DNA of 64,000 nt from assembly GCA_030141605.1 (NCBI GenBank), contig JAQGDQ010000417.1:138501-202500 (forward strand), in the 5' to 3' direction. The translations under genes and the position numbers were made by a program. The notes beneath the pieces are model-generated. The model was given only the letters and a program-made list of their open reading frames with translations. It had not been told where the DNA came from and searched no databases. This document shows positions 54,737 to 64,000 of this stretch, one piece after another; position 1 is the stretch's first letter, and each line of letters starts with the position of its first letter. The stretch is from Tubiluchus corallicola (lineage: Eukaryota > Priapulida > Priapulimorpha > Priapulimorphida > Tubiluchidae).

Positions 54737-55971
54737 ACACGCATAAGTTAAGGGCCATGTTTAATTCGATAATGCACTAGTCCATCATCCTAGGTACCTC
54801 AAACAGTTCTCTTATATAAAGTGCCATACAATGTATTTTTTACTGTACAAATACCACATTTTACATGTTTTTGATGAACGTTTAAGAGAGATCAACTTTG
54901 CATGTCTATGCATTGGACTCTGTTTTAGCCTAATGAAAAAAGCTCTGAGATGCATGGAACAGGATCTTAACAATTAGTGGTGTGTTATATACTAAGTGAA
55001 GCCTGCGCTGACAGATCATTTACTGTTTATCAAATGCAACAGCAATGACAACATTTCTATTTACCATCAAATAGAGTCTTTGTTGCTCTGTTCACTAGAA
55101 AAGGTGTGTCATGTATGAAACAGCATTGTCTGGAGCACATTAGTGTCTGTTTATTTTTCTGTTACATTAGTTATACATAGCTTTTGTGGTCAAATGTCAA
55201 ACGTCATGATGTGTCACCATCTGAGCCCCTACACCAGATGTCTACCCTTCAAGTTTTGGGACTCTACGTATTGGGTTTTTTTAGTTATTGAGTGTCATAG
55301 TGGAGAATAAAAACAAATAAATAAACTGTTTGTGAAAAAGAAGATTCGCATGACCTTAAGGCACACCTGAGTATGCAATAATTTATTATGGATTATCCTA
55401 GGTGCTAAATCAATTGCACAAAAAAAAACTCATTTGCTTATTAATTACAGCAGGTATGCCTTAATACTTTAAAATGAATTGTCCTGTCTGGCATTACACT
55501 AAAACAAAGACTGATCGCAAGAGATTGTCTGGTGATGGCATTAAACTTACACATTAAAGATAGCTGGTTCAAATCCAGGTTTATAAAAGATTTGCTCAAA
55601 GTTTTGTTAAGCTTCGAGTTCAAAAATTTAACGATTGCAGTACATTGTTAGGGCAAGTGGAACGTTCAAGTGGTAACTGTGACTACATTCTGGGAGTTTT
55701 TTACTAAACGAAGGAATAAATAACCCAAAAATGCATGCTGTGCTCTGAAGTTATGACAAATCACAAAATCTCACCCGGAAGTTTTAAAAGATTCGAACTC
55801 CAAAAAATCCCAGATGGGTGAAAAAATTCTAGACTGGTGACTCCTAAACTACTTGCCTTGTTCTTCTTCTTGCTTCACGCTGGAAACAGCTAATAGCTTA
55901 ATATCCGCTGAACATTCGACTGATGGTAAACTCATTCAACTGAAAGCCCCATGCCAAGGGGAAATTTTAAA
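54737..55971. other. Intergenic block upstream of GPCR paralog 6
   Basis: TATA (54811-54818), acaccagatgtctaccc, tRNA-like T arm (55564-55578), gaaacagctaatagc. Duplicated at 57957-59191. Confidence 0.6.
54811..54818 (-). promoter_or_regulatory. TATA box of GPCR paralog 6
   Basis: Minus-strand TATATAAG, 75 bp upstream of the ATG at 54736. An identical box at 58031-58038 precedes the truncated copy. Confidence 0.6.
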
Positions 55972-56192
55972 AGCCCACAAACTGGTAAATGCTTTCACAC
56001 TTGTCCACTGGACAACATTAAAGTAGAAGCCCACAAGCTGGCAAACGCTTTCACACTTGTTAATTGGACAACATTAAAGTAGAAGCACACAAACCAGTAA
56101 ATGCTTTCACACTTGTCCAATGGACAACATTAAAGTAGAAGCCCACAAACTGGCAAACGCTTTCACACTTGTCCATTGGACAACATTTAAGT
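55972..56192. repeat. 56-bp tandem repeats, 4 copies (array A5)
   Basis: Copies read tccactgg, ttaattgg, tccaatgg, tccattgg. Repeated unchanged in A6. Confidence 0.94.
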
Positions 56193-56553
56193 AGACTACG
56201 ATTAAGCAAAAGCTTGTTTGATGTTTTGAACTTTTTGTATCTTGTCAGTTACCAGAGCCAAGAAGATACTAAAGAGAACCTCTCAAATGAGTTCGTTCTT
56301 TGAATGAGACCACAAGTGTGAATATGTTATTGGTCTTTATTTTCACAATACATGTATGCTGATGTATAATGCCTTTACTGCATTATTTACTGCAATTACA
56401 CCTGTTGTTCCTGATCACAGTAACGTTTCCCTTAATGGCTATGGCTGTAAAACATTCGGCTAATGTGTTTCAGTTTTTTTGTAGCCATGATATCGATGTA
56501 TTTTTTGTTGGTTAAACAATACTGGCATATACATAAGTAAATCTCTTTAGTTT
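56193..56553. other. Type-2 3' flank of GPCR paralog 7
   Basis: Same block as 33353-33707 with few substitutions (gagccaagaagatactaaag). Duplicated at 59413-59773. Confidence 0.5.
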
Positions 56554-57399
56554 TTATCTGCACAAACAGATTTTTTTGAATGCTTTTCTAAACTTGCTAT
56601 TCATTGCAGCATAGATGATTGGATTGGCAAAACTGTTGCAATATCCAAACCAAATGCAGAAGAAAAAATTCAGAGTGCTATTTGCCGAATCTGGTTTTCT
56701 TATTATGAAATTAGGCCCCCAGCAAATGAAGAATACAACAGTGCTCACAAGTAACATCTTTGTTGCTTTCATTTCTGACACCTTTACACTAGACTGTGGA
56801 TTTTCTTGCCGAATTCTCAACACTTGCCTCCGTGCAGCCTTCCATATTATTGTGTATAACACTGATAGCATGATTACAGGCAAATAAAAGAACAGAATTT
56901 TATCCATTAGAAACACTGAATGAAATCCTTTCAAGTTTAGTGCCATGATTAAATAGGCTGCAGCAAACCCAAGAAGCCAAGTAGCACAAATGAAAGCAGC
57001 TATCATCCTCCCCGTGATGTAGATGTTGTACTTATAGGGATGTAAAATAGCCAAATATCTTTCCACAGCTATAATGCATAGGTGCATTATGCTCACATTT
57101 GTCAAAAGCGTCATGGTGAAGCGAATGACATGTCTTAAAATTTCGTTAGCTAGTCTCAAGCGAATTACTTGCAAAGGCATTATTTCTCCAACCAACAAAT
57201 CCACCACGGCTAGTGACACGATCAGAGCATTCATTTTCGTTCGCAGCTGCTCGTACTTGTAAACTGCGACAAGAATTAACATGTTGCCAGCAATCACAAT
57301 GAAAGCAGTGACCACAAACAAGTATAAAGCAATTTGCCAAATATGCAAGTTTTTCACCTCTGCTTGTCCAGTCGCATTTGCCGTAAAATTATCCATCAT
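56554..57399 (-). CDS. Rhodopsin-class GPCR, paralog 7 (281 aa, intact)
   Basis: Complete class A frame with ERY, P5.50, ICWGP, NPIIY. It has Glu in TM2 five residues after D2.50 (LLVGEIMPLQ), Arg at 3.25, ECL2 ALNLKGFHSVFLMDK and ECL3 RKPDSANSTLNF; ICL3 RIRQENPQSSVKVSE. Its 5' flank has lost the conserved TATA region (reads ctctacacacaatattcc). Three residues distinguish it from paralog 8. Confidence 0.94.
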   Translation of the reverse strand: MMDNFTANATGQAEVKNLHIWQIALYLFVVTAFIVIAGNMLILVAVYKYEQLRTKMNALIVSLAVVDLLVGEIMPLQVIRLRLANEILRHVIRFTMTLLTNVSIMHLCIIAVERYLAILHPYKYNIYITGRMIAAFICATWLLGFAAAYLIMALNLKGFHSVFLMDKILFFYLPVIMLSVLYTIIWKAARRQVLRIRQENPQSSVKVSEMKATKMLLVSTVVFFICWGPNFIIRKPDSANSTLNFFFCIWFGYCNSFANPIIYAAMNSKFRKAFKKICLCR

Positions 57400-57780
57400 A
57401 CACGCATGTTAACTGCCCTCTAATTGTATTTTGCACAGTTCTCTACACACAATATTCCAATATACAAATACCACATTTTACATGTTTTTGATGAACATTT
57501 ACAGAGAGATCGAGTTTGCATGTCTATGCATTGGATTCTGTTTTAGCCTAACGAAAATAGGTCTGAGCTGCATAGAACAGGATTTTAACAATTAGTGGTG
57601 TATTATATACTAAGTGAAGCCTGCGTTGACAGATCATTTACTGTTTATCAAATGCAACAGCCATGACAACATTTCTATTTACCATCAAATAGAGTCTTTG
57701 TTGCTCTGTTCACTAGAAAAGGTGTGTCATGTATGAAACAGCATTGTCTGGAGCACATTAGTGTCTGTTTATTCACTTTC
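57400..57780. other. Shortened 5' flank of GPCR paralog 7
   Basis: Aligned to other 5' flanks, about 35 bp including catcatcctaggtacctc are missing and the TATA-bearing segment is replaced. It ends at the duplication breakpoint ttattcactttc. Confidence 0.6.
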
Positions 57781-57956
57781 AGAGCATTCATTTTCGTTCG
57801 CAGCTGCTCGTACTTGTAAACTGCGACAAGAATTAACGTGTTGCCAGCAATCACAGCAAAAGCAGGGACCACAAACAAGTATAAAGCAATTTGCCAAATA
57901 TGCAAGTTTTTCACCTCTGCTTGTCCAGTCGCATTTGCTGTAAAATTATCCATCAC
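57781..57956 (-). pseudogene. GPCR N-terminal fragment 1 (promoter retained)
   Basis: ATG at 57956 through TM1 and ICL1 (LRTKMNAL) is intact, then the frame runs into flank DNA (KVNKQTLMCSR...) and stops near 57675. A product of unequal exchange at the 3,220-bp duplication. TATATAAG at 58031-58038 is kept, so transcription is possible; it would give a one-helix peptide. Confidence 0.93.
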
Positions 57957-59191
57957 ACACGCATAAGTTAAGGGCCATGTTTAATTCGATAATGCACTAG
58001 TCCATCATCCTAGGTACCTCAAACAGTTCTCTTATATAAAGTGCCATACAATGTATTTTTTACTGTACAAATACCACATTTTACATGTTTTTGATGAACG
58101 TTTAAGAGAGATCAACTTTGCATGTCTATGCATTGGACTCTGTTTTAGCCTAATGAAAAAAGCTCTGAGATGCATGGAACAGGATCTTAACAATTAGTGG
58201 TGTGTTATATACTAAGTGAAGCCTGCGCTGACAGATCATTTACTGTTTATCAAATGCAACAGCAATGACAACATTTCTATTTACCATCAAATAGAGTCTT
58301 TGTTGCTCTGTTCACTAGAAAAGGTGTGTCATGTATGAAACAGCATTGTCTGGAGCACATTAGTGTCTGTTTATTTTTCTGTTACATTAGTTATACGTAG
58401 CTTTTGTGGTCAAATGTCAAACGTCATGATGTGTCACCATCTGAGCCCCTACACCAGATGTCTACCCTTCAAGTTTTGGGACTCTACGTATTGGGTTTTT
58501 TTAGTTATTGAGTGTCATAGTGGAGAATAAAAACAAATAAATAAACTGTTTGTGAAAAAGAAGATTCGCATGACCTTAAGGCACACCTGAGTATGCAATA
58601 ATTTATTATGGATTATCCTAGGTGCTAAATCAATTGCACAAAAAAAAACTCATTTGCTTATTAATTACAGCAGGTATGCCTTAATACTTTAAAATGAATT
58701 GTCCTGTCTGGCATTACACTAAAACAAAGACTGATCGCAAGAGATTGTCTGGTGATGGCATTAAACTTACACATTAAAGATAGCTGGTTCAAATCCAGGT
58801 TTATAAAAGATTTGCTCAAAGTTTTGTTAAGCTTCGAGTTCAAAAATTTAACGATTGCAGTACATTGTTAGGGCAAGTGGAACGTTCAAGTGGTAACTGT
58901 GACTACATTCTGGGAGTTTTTTACTAAACGAAGGAATAAATAACCCAAAAATGCATGCTGTGCTCTGAAGTTATGACAAATCACAAAATCTCACCCGGAA
59001 GTTTTAAAAGATTCGAACTCCAAAAAATCCCAGATGGGTGAAAAAATTCTAGACTGGTGACTCCTAAACTACTTGCCTTGTTCTTCTTCTTGCTTCACGC
59101 TGGAAACAGCTAATAGCTTAATATCCGCTGAACATTCGACTGATGGTAAACTCATTCAACTGAAAGCCCCATGCCAAGGGGAAATTTTAAA
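57957..59191. other. Duplicated intergenic block (copy of 54737-55971)
   Basis: Contains TATA at 58031-58038, tRNA-like T arm at 58784-58798 and the lead-in to array A6. Confidence 0.6.
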
Positions 59192-59412
59192 AGCCCACAA
59201 ACTGGTAAATGCTTTCACACTTGTCCACTGGACAACATTAAAGTAGAAGCCCACAAGCTGGCAAACGCTTTCACACTTGTTAATTGGACAACATTAAAGT
59301 AGAAGCACACAAACCAGTAAATGCTTTCACACTTGTCCAATGGACAACATTAAAGTAGAAGCCCACAAACTGGCAAACGCTTTCACACTTGTCCATTGGA
59401 CAACATTTAAGT
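59192..59412. repeat. 56-bp tandem repeats, 4 copies (array A6)
   Basis: Same four variants in the same order as A5, as expected from the segmental duplication. Confidence 0.94.
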
Positions 59413-59773
59413 AGACTACGATTAAGCAAAAGCTTGTTTGATGTTTTGAACTTTTTGTATCTTGTCAGTTACCAGAGCCAAGAAGATACTAAAGAGAACC
59501 TCTCAAATGAGTTCGTTCTTTGAATGAGACCACAAGTGTGAATATGTTATTGGTCTTTATTTTCACAATACCTGTATGCTGATGTATAATGCCTTTACTG
59601 CATTATTTACTGCAATTACACCTGTTGTTCCTGATCACAGTAACGTTTCCCTTAATGGCTATGGCTGTAAAACATTCGGCTAATGTGTTTCAGTTTTTTT
59701 GTAGCCATGATATCGATGTATTTTTTGTTGGTTAAACAATACTGGCATATACATAAGTAAATCTCTTTAGTTT
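59413..59773. other. Type-2 3' flank of GPCR paralog 8
   Basis: Duplicate of 56193-56553, differing by acaatacctg for acaatacatg. Confidence 0.5.
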
Positions 59774-60619
59774 TTATCTGCACAAACAGATTTTTTTGAA
59801 TGCTTTTCTAAACTTGCTATTCATTGCAGCATAGATGATTGGATTGGCAAAACTGTTGCAATATCCAAACCAAATGCAGAAGAAAAAATTCAGAGTGCTA
59901 TTTGCCGAACCTGGTTTTCTTATTATGAAATTAGGCCCCCAGCAAATGAAGAATACAACAGTGCTCACAAGTAACATCTTTGTTGCTTTCATTTCTGACA
60001 CCTTTACACTAGACTGTGGATTTTCTTGCCGAATTCTCAACACTTGCCTCCGTGCAGCCTTCCATATTATTGTGTATAACACTGATAGTATGATTACAGG
60101 CAAATACAAGAACAGAATTTTATCCATTAGAAACACTGAATGAAATCCTTTCAAGTTTAGTGATATGATTAAATAGGCTGCAGCAAACCCAAGAAGCCAA
60201 GTAGCACAAATGAAAGCAGCTATCATCCTCCCCGTGATGTAGATGTTGTACTTATAGGGATGTAAAATAGCCAAATATCTTTCCACAGCTATAATGCATA
60301 GGTGCATTATGCTCACATTTGTCAAAAGCGTCATGGTGAAGCGAATGACATGTCTTAAAATTTCGTTAGCTAGTCTCAAGCGAATTACTTGCAAAGGCAT
60401 TATTTCTCCAACCAACAAATCCACCACGGCTAGTGACACGATCAGAGCATTCATTTTCGTTCGCAGCTGCTCGTACTTGTAAACTGCGACAAGAATTAAC
60501 ATGTTGCCAGCAATCACAATGAAAGCAGTGACCACAAACAAGTATAAAGCAATTTGCCAAATATGCAAGTTTTTCACCTCTGCTTGTCCAGTCGCATTTG
60601 CCGTAAAATTATCCATCAT
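59774..60619 (-). CDS. Rhodopsin-class GPCR, paralog 8 (281 aa, intact)
   Basis: Duplicate of paralog 7. Differences by eye: MA to IS in ECL2 entry (LIISLNLKG), FFYLPVIM to FLYLPVII in TM5, KPD to KPG in ECL3. All class A motifs kept (D2.50, ERY, P5.50, ICWGP, NPIIY), Glu in TM2 as in paralog 7. 5' flank lacks the TATA region. Confidence 0.94.
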   Translation of the reverse strand: MMDNFTANATGQAEVKNLHIWQIALYLFVVTAFIVIAGNMLILVAVYKYEQLRTKMNALIVSLAVVDLLVGEIMPLQVIRLRLANEILRHVIRFTMTLLTNVSIMHLCIIAVERYLAILHPYKYNIYITGRMIAAFICATWLLGFAAAYLIISLNLKGFHSVFLMDKILFLYLPVIILSVLYTIIWKAARRQVLRIRQENPQSSVKVSEMKATKMLLVSTVVFFICWGPNFIIRKPGSANSTLNFFFCIWFGYCNSFANPIIYAAMNSKFRKAFKKICLCR

Positions 60620-61000
60620 ACACGCATGTTAACTGCCCTCTAATTGTATTTTGCACAGTTCTCTACACACAATATTCCAATATACAAATACCACATTTTA
60701 CATGTTTTTGATGAACATTTACAGAGAGATCGAGTTTGCATGTCTATGCATTGGATTCTGTTTTAGCCTAACGAAAATAGGTCTGAGCTGCATAGAACAG
60801 GATTTTAACAATTAGTGGTGTATTATATACTAAGTGAAGCCTGCGTTGACAGATCATTTACTGTTTATCAAATGCAACAGCCATGACAACATTTCTATTT
60901 ACCATCAAATAGAGTCTTTGTTGCTCTGTTCACTAGAAAAGGTGTGTCATGTATGAAACAGCATTGTCTGGAGCACATTAGTGTCTGTTTATTCACTTTC
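60620..61000. other. Shortened 5' flank of GPCR paralog 8
   Basis: Duplicate of 57400-57780; ends at the same breakpoint sequence ttattcactttc. Confidence 0.6.
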
Positions 61001-61176
61001 AGAGCATTCATTTTCGTTCGCAGCTGCTCGTACTTGTAAACTGCGACAAGAATTAACGTGTTGCCAGCAATCACAGCAAAAGCAGTGACCACAAACAAGT
61101 ATAAAACAATTTGCCAAATATGCAAGTTTTTCACCTCTGCTTCTCCGGTCGCATTTGCTGTACAATTATCCATCAT
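61001..61176 (-). pseudogene. GPCR N-terminal fragment 2 (promoter retained)
   Basis: Starts MMDNCTANATGEAEVK, so it derives from a paralog-3-like gene, unlike fragment 1, but is truncated at the same base (KMNAL then flank). TATAAAAG remains at 61251-61258. This is the far side of the exchange that produced the 3,220-bp duplication. Confidence 0.93.
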
Positions 61177-62421
61177 ACATGCAAAAGTTAAGAGCCATGT
61201 TTAATTCGATAATGCACTAGTCTATCATCCTAGGTACCTCAAACAGTTCTCTTTTATAAAGTACCACACAATGTATTTTTTAGTGTACAAATACCACATT
61301 TTACATGTTTTTGATGAAAGTTTAAGAGAGATCGAGTTTGCATGTCTACGCAATGGACTCTGTTTTAGCCTAATGAAAAAAGCTCTGAGCTGCATGGAAC
61401 AAGATCTTAACAATTAGTGGTGTGTTATATACTAAGTGAAGGCTTCGTTTACAGATCACTTACTGTCTATCAAATGCAACAGACATGACGACATTTCTAT
61501 TTACCATCAAATAGAGACTTTATTGCTCTGTTCATTAAAAACCGTGTGTCACGTATGAAACAAACAATATTGCCTGGAGCACATTAGAGTCTGTTTACTT
61601 TTCTGTTGCATTAGTTATACGTAGCTTTTGTGGTCAAATGTCAAACGTCACTATATGTCACCATCTGAGCCCCTACACCAGATGTCTACCCTTCAAGTTT
61701 CGTGACTTTTGGTATTGAGGTCTTTTAGTTATTGGGTGTCATAATGAAGAATAAAAACAAATAAATAAACTGTTTGTGAAAAAGAAGATTTGCATGTATC
61801 GCAGGACCTTAAGGCACACCTTAGTGTGCAATAATTTATTACGGATTATCCTAGGCACTAAATCAAGTACACAAAAAATCTCATTTGCTTATTAATTACA
61901 GCAGGTGTGCCTTAATACTTTAAAATGAATTGTCCTGTCTGGAATTAGACTAGAACAAAGACTGATCGCAAGAGATTGTCTGGTGACGGCATTAAACCTA
62001 CACATTAAAGATAGCTGGTTCAAATCCAGATTTATAAAAGATTTGCTCAAAGTTTTGTTAAGCTTCAATTTCAAAAATTTAACGATTGCAGTACATTGTT
62101 AGGGTAAGTGGAACGTTCAAGTGGTAACTGTGACTACATTCTGGGAGTTTTTTTACTAAACGAAGGAATAAATAACCCAAAAATGCATGCTGTGCTCTGA
62201 AGTTATGACAAATCACAAAATCTCACCCGGAAGGTTTCAAAGATTCCAACTCCAAAAAATCCCAGATGGGTGAAAGAATTCTAGTCTGGCGACTCCTAAA
62301 CTACTCGCCCTGTTCTTCTTCTTGCTTCACACTGGAAACAGCTAATAGCTTAATATCTGCTGTACATTCGACTGACGGTAAACCCATTCAACTGAAAGCC
62401 CCATGCCAGATGGAAATTCTA
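61177..62421. other. Intergenic block upstream of N-terminal fragment 2
   Basis: TATA (61251-61258), acaccagatgtctaccc, tRNA-like T arm (62015-62029), gaaacagctaatagc, lead-in to A7. No gene. Confidence 0.6.
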
Positions 62422-62752
62422 AAAGCCCACAAACTGGTAAATGCTTTCACACTTGTCCATTGGACAACATAAAGTAGAAGCCCACAAGCTGGTAAATGCT
62501 TTCACACTTGTCCATTGGACAACATTAAAGTAGAAACCCACAAACCAGTAAATGCTTTCACACTTGTCCATTGGAAAACCTTAAAGTAGAAGCAAACAAA
62601 CTGGTAAATGCTGTCACACTTGTCCATTGGACAACATTAAAGTAGAAGCCCACAAACTGGTAAATGCTGTCACACTTGTCCATTGGACAACATTAAAGTA
62701 GAAGCCCACACACTGGTAAATGCTTTCACACTTGTCCATTGGACAACATTTA
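62422..62752. repeat. 56-bp tandem repeats, 6 copies (array A7)
   Basis: tccattgg at steps of 55-56 bp from 62458 to about 62735; includes a ttggaaaacctt variant. Confidence 0.95.
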
Positions 62753-63117
62753 AGTAGACTACGATTAAGCAAAAACTTGTTCGATGTTTTGAAATTTTTG
62801 TATCTTGTCAGTCACCAGAACCAAGAAGATACTAAAGAGAACTTCTCAAATGAGTTCGTTCTCTGAAAGACACCACCTGTGTAAATATGTTATTGGTCTT
62901 TATTTTCACAATACCTGTACGCTGATGTATAATGCCTTTACTGCATTATTTATTGCAATTACACCTGTTGTTTCTGAACAGAGTAATGTTTTCCCTTAAT
63001 GGCTTTGCCTGTAAAACATTCAGCTAATGTGTTTCAGTTTTTTTGTTGCCATGATATCGATGTATTTTTTGTTGGTTAAGCAATCCTGGCATATACATAA
63101 GTAAATCTCTTTACTTT
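62753..63117. other. Type-2 3' flank at the right end of the array
   Basis: Matches 33353-33707, with TTTATT at about 62949 (minus AATAAA). Confidence 0.5.
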
Positions 63118-63232
63118 TTATCTGCACAAACAGATTTTCTTGAAAGCTTTTCTAAACATGCTATTCATTACAGCATAGATAATTGGATTGGCAAAACTAT
63201 TGTATAAGTCAAGCCAAATGTAGGAGATAGTT
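63118..63232 (-). pseudogene. GPCR C-terminal fragment at the right array edge
   Basis: TM7 and tail (NSFANPII, FKKICLCR, stop at 63120-63118) preceded in minus sense not by the gene body but by the 145-bp repeats. Diverged from paralog 8 and closer to the 145-bp unit. Confidence 0.88.
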
Positions 63233-64000
63233 TGCATACACACAAGTACATCAGATTAATCTTTATCTGCACAAGCAGATTTTCTTGAAAGCTGTTCTAA
63301 ACTTGTTTTTCATTACAGCATGAATAATTGGATTGGCAAAACTATTGCATAAGCCAAGCCAAAGGTAGAAAATAGTTTGCATACACACAAGTACATCAGG
63401 TTAATCTTTATCTGCACAAGCAGATTTTCTTGAAAGCTGTTCTAAACTTGTTTTTCATTACAGTATGGATAATTGGATTGGTAAAGCTATTGCATAAGCC
63501 AAGCCAAAGGTAGAAAATAGTTTGCATACACACAAGTACATCAGATTAATCTTTATCTGCACAAGCAGATTTTCTTGAAAGCTGTTCTAAACTTGTTTTT
63601 CATTACAGCATGAATAATTGGATTGGCAAAACTATTGCATAAGCCAAGCCAAAGGTAGAAAATAGTTTGCATACACACAAGTACATCAGATTAATCTTTA
63701 TCTGCACAAGCAGATTTTCTTGAAAGCTGTTCTAAACTTGTTTTTCATTACAGCATGAATAATTGGATTGGCAAAACTATTGCATAAGCCAAGCCAAAGG
63801 TAGAAAATAGTTTGCATACACACAAGTACATCAGATTAATCTTTATCTGCACAAGCAGATTTTCTTGAAAGCTGTTCTAAACTTGTTTTTCATTACAGCA
63901 TGAATAATTGGATTGGCAAAACTATTGCATAAGCCAAGCCAAAGGTAGAAAATAGTTTGCATACACACAAGTACATCAGATTAATCTTTATCTGCACAAG
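63233..64000 (-). repeat. 145-bp tandem repeats of GPCR TM7/C-terminal ends (right array, runs off window)
   Basis: aatctttatctgc at 63258, (variant ggttaatctt) 63403, 63548, 63693, 63838 and 63983: exact 145-bp period. Same unit as 28045-28517 but with cttgtttttcattacag and aaaggtagaaaatag variants that are homogenised across the copies. Continues past the right edge. Confidence 0.96.

Larger units (their letters stand above)
54561..57780. repeat. 3,220-bp tandem duplication, copy 1
   Basis: Includes the first 176 bp of paralog 6's coding sequence, its 5' flank, array A5 and all of paralog 7 with its 5' flank. Copy 2 is 57781-61000. Breakpoints fall at agagcattcattttcg, inside GPCR coding sequence. 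Confidence 0.95.
57781..61000. repeat. 3,220-bp tandem duplication, copy 2
   Basis: Offset is exactly 3,220 bp throughout (for example 56554 to 59774, 57675 to 60895). I counted roughly ten substitutions and no indel by eye (such as tacatagc/tacgtagc, ccgaatctgg/ccgaacctgg, gtgccatg/gtgatatg), i.e. well above 99% identity. Confidence 0.95.

Noticed and set aside
28588-60560. Recurrent 60-100 codon ORFs overlapping each GPCR in other frames
   Set aside because: They repeat only because the genes repeat; no independent start or domain.

Overview
This is a window of an AT-rich, intron-bearing animal genome. The evidence is a spliced polycystin-1-like gene with clean GT..AG junctions, the first coding exon of a myosin-XVIII gene, a BEL/Pao retrotransposon, hAT- and Tc1/mariner-type MITEs, long (GA)n/(CT)n microsatellites and an array of rhodopsin-class GPCR genes. 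Nothing fixes the phylum. A non-vertebrate metazoan is most likely, because single-exon GPCR arrays and BEL elements are common in cnidarians, molluscs and other invertebrates.

Layout. 1-393 holds the first coding exon of a MYO18A-like gene (minus strand, running off the left edge). 0.4-7.1 kb is non-coding, with a 3 x 139 bp repeat and a non-autonomous hAT element that has a perfect 8-bp target duplication. 7.1-25.9 kb holds fourteen consecutive minus-strand exons of a PKD1-family polycystin. I assembled them by hand; every splice phase agrees, and they run from inside the PLAT domain through ten membrane segments and the extracellular TOP domain to a stop codon. Its introns carry MITEs, LINE fragments, two neighbouring 50-bp satellites (one a cluster of TCAAGGTCA nuclear-receptor half-sites) and two dinucleotide tracts. 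The exons for the PLAT start, GAIN/GPS and first membrane segment were not found.

27.3-64 kb is a tandem array of minus-strand, intronless rhodopsin-class GPCR genes: eight intact genes (276-281 aa), three nonsense-bearing pseudogenes and several amino- or carboxy-terminal fragments. Each unit carries a TATA-type promoter, a tRNA-like T-arm segment and an array of a 56-bp repeat built on a CCAAT-containing palindrome. The array is bounded on both sides by 145-bp tandem repeats made from the TM7/C-terminal coding end of the same gene. A 3,220-bp segment is duplicated almost perfectly in tandem. A young BEL/Pao element (LTRs 444 bp, one intact 2,189-codon ORF with an N-terminal SAP domain) has inserted into one unit.

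The GPCR paralogs share class A core residues (N1.50, D2.50, ERY, P5.50, NPIIY) but none has the usual TM3-ECL2 cysteine pair. They look like a lineage-specific chemoreceptor-type family evolving by unequal exchange, gene conversion and pseudogenisation.
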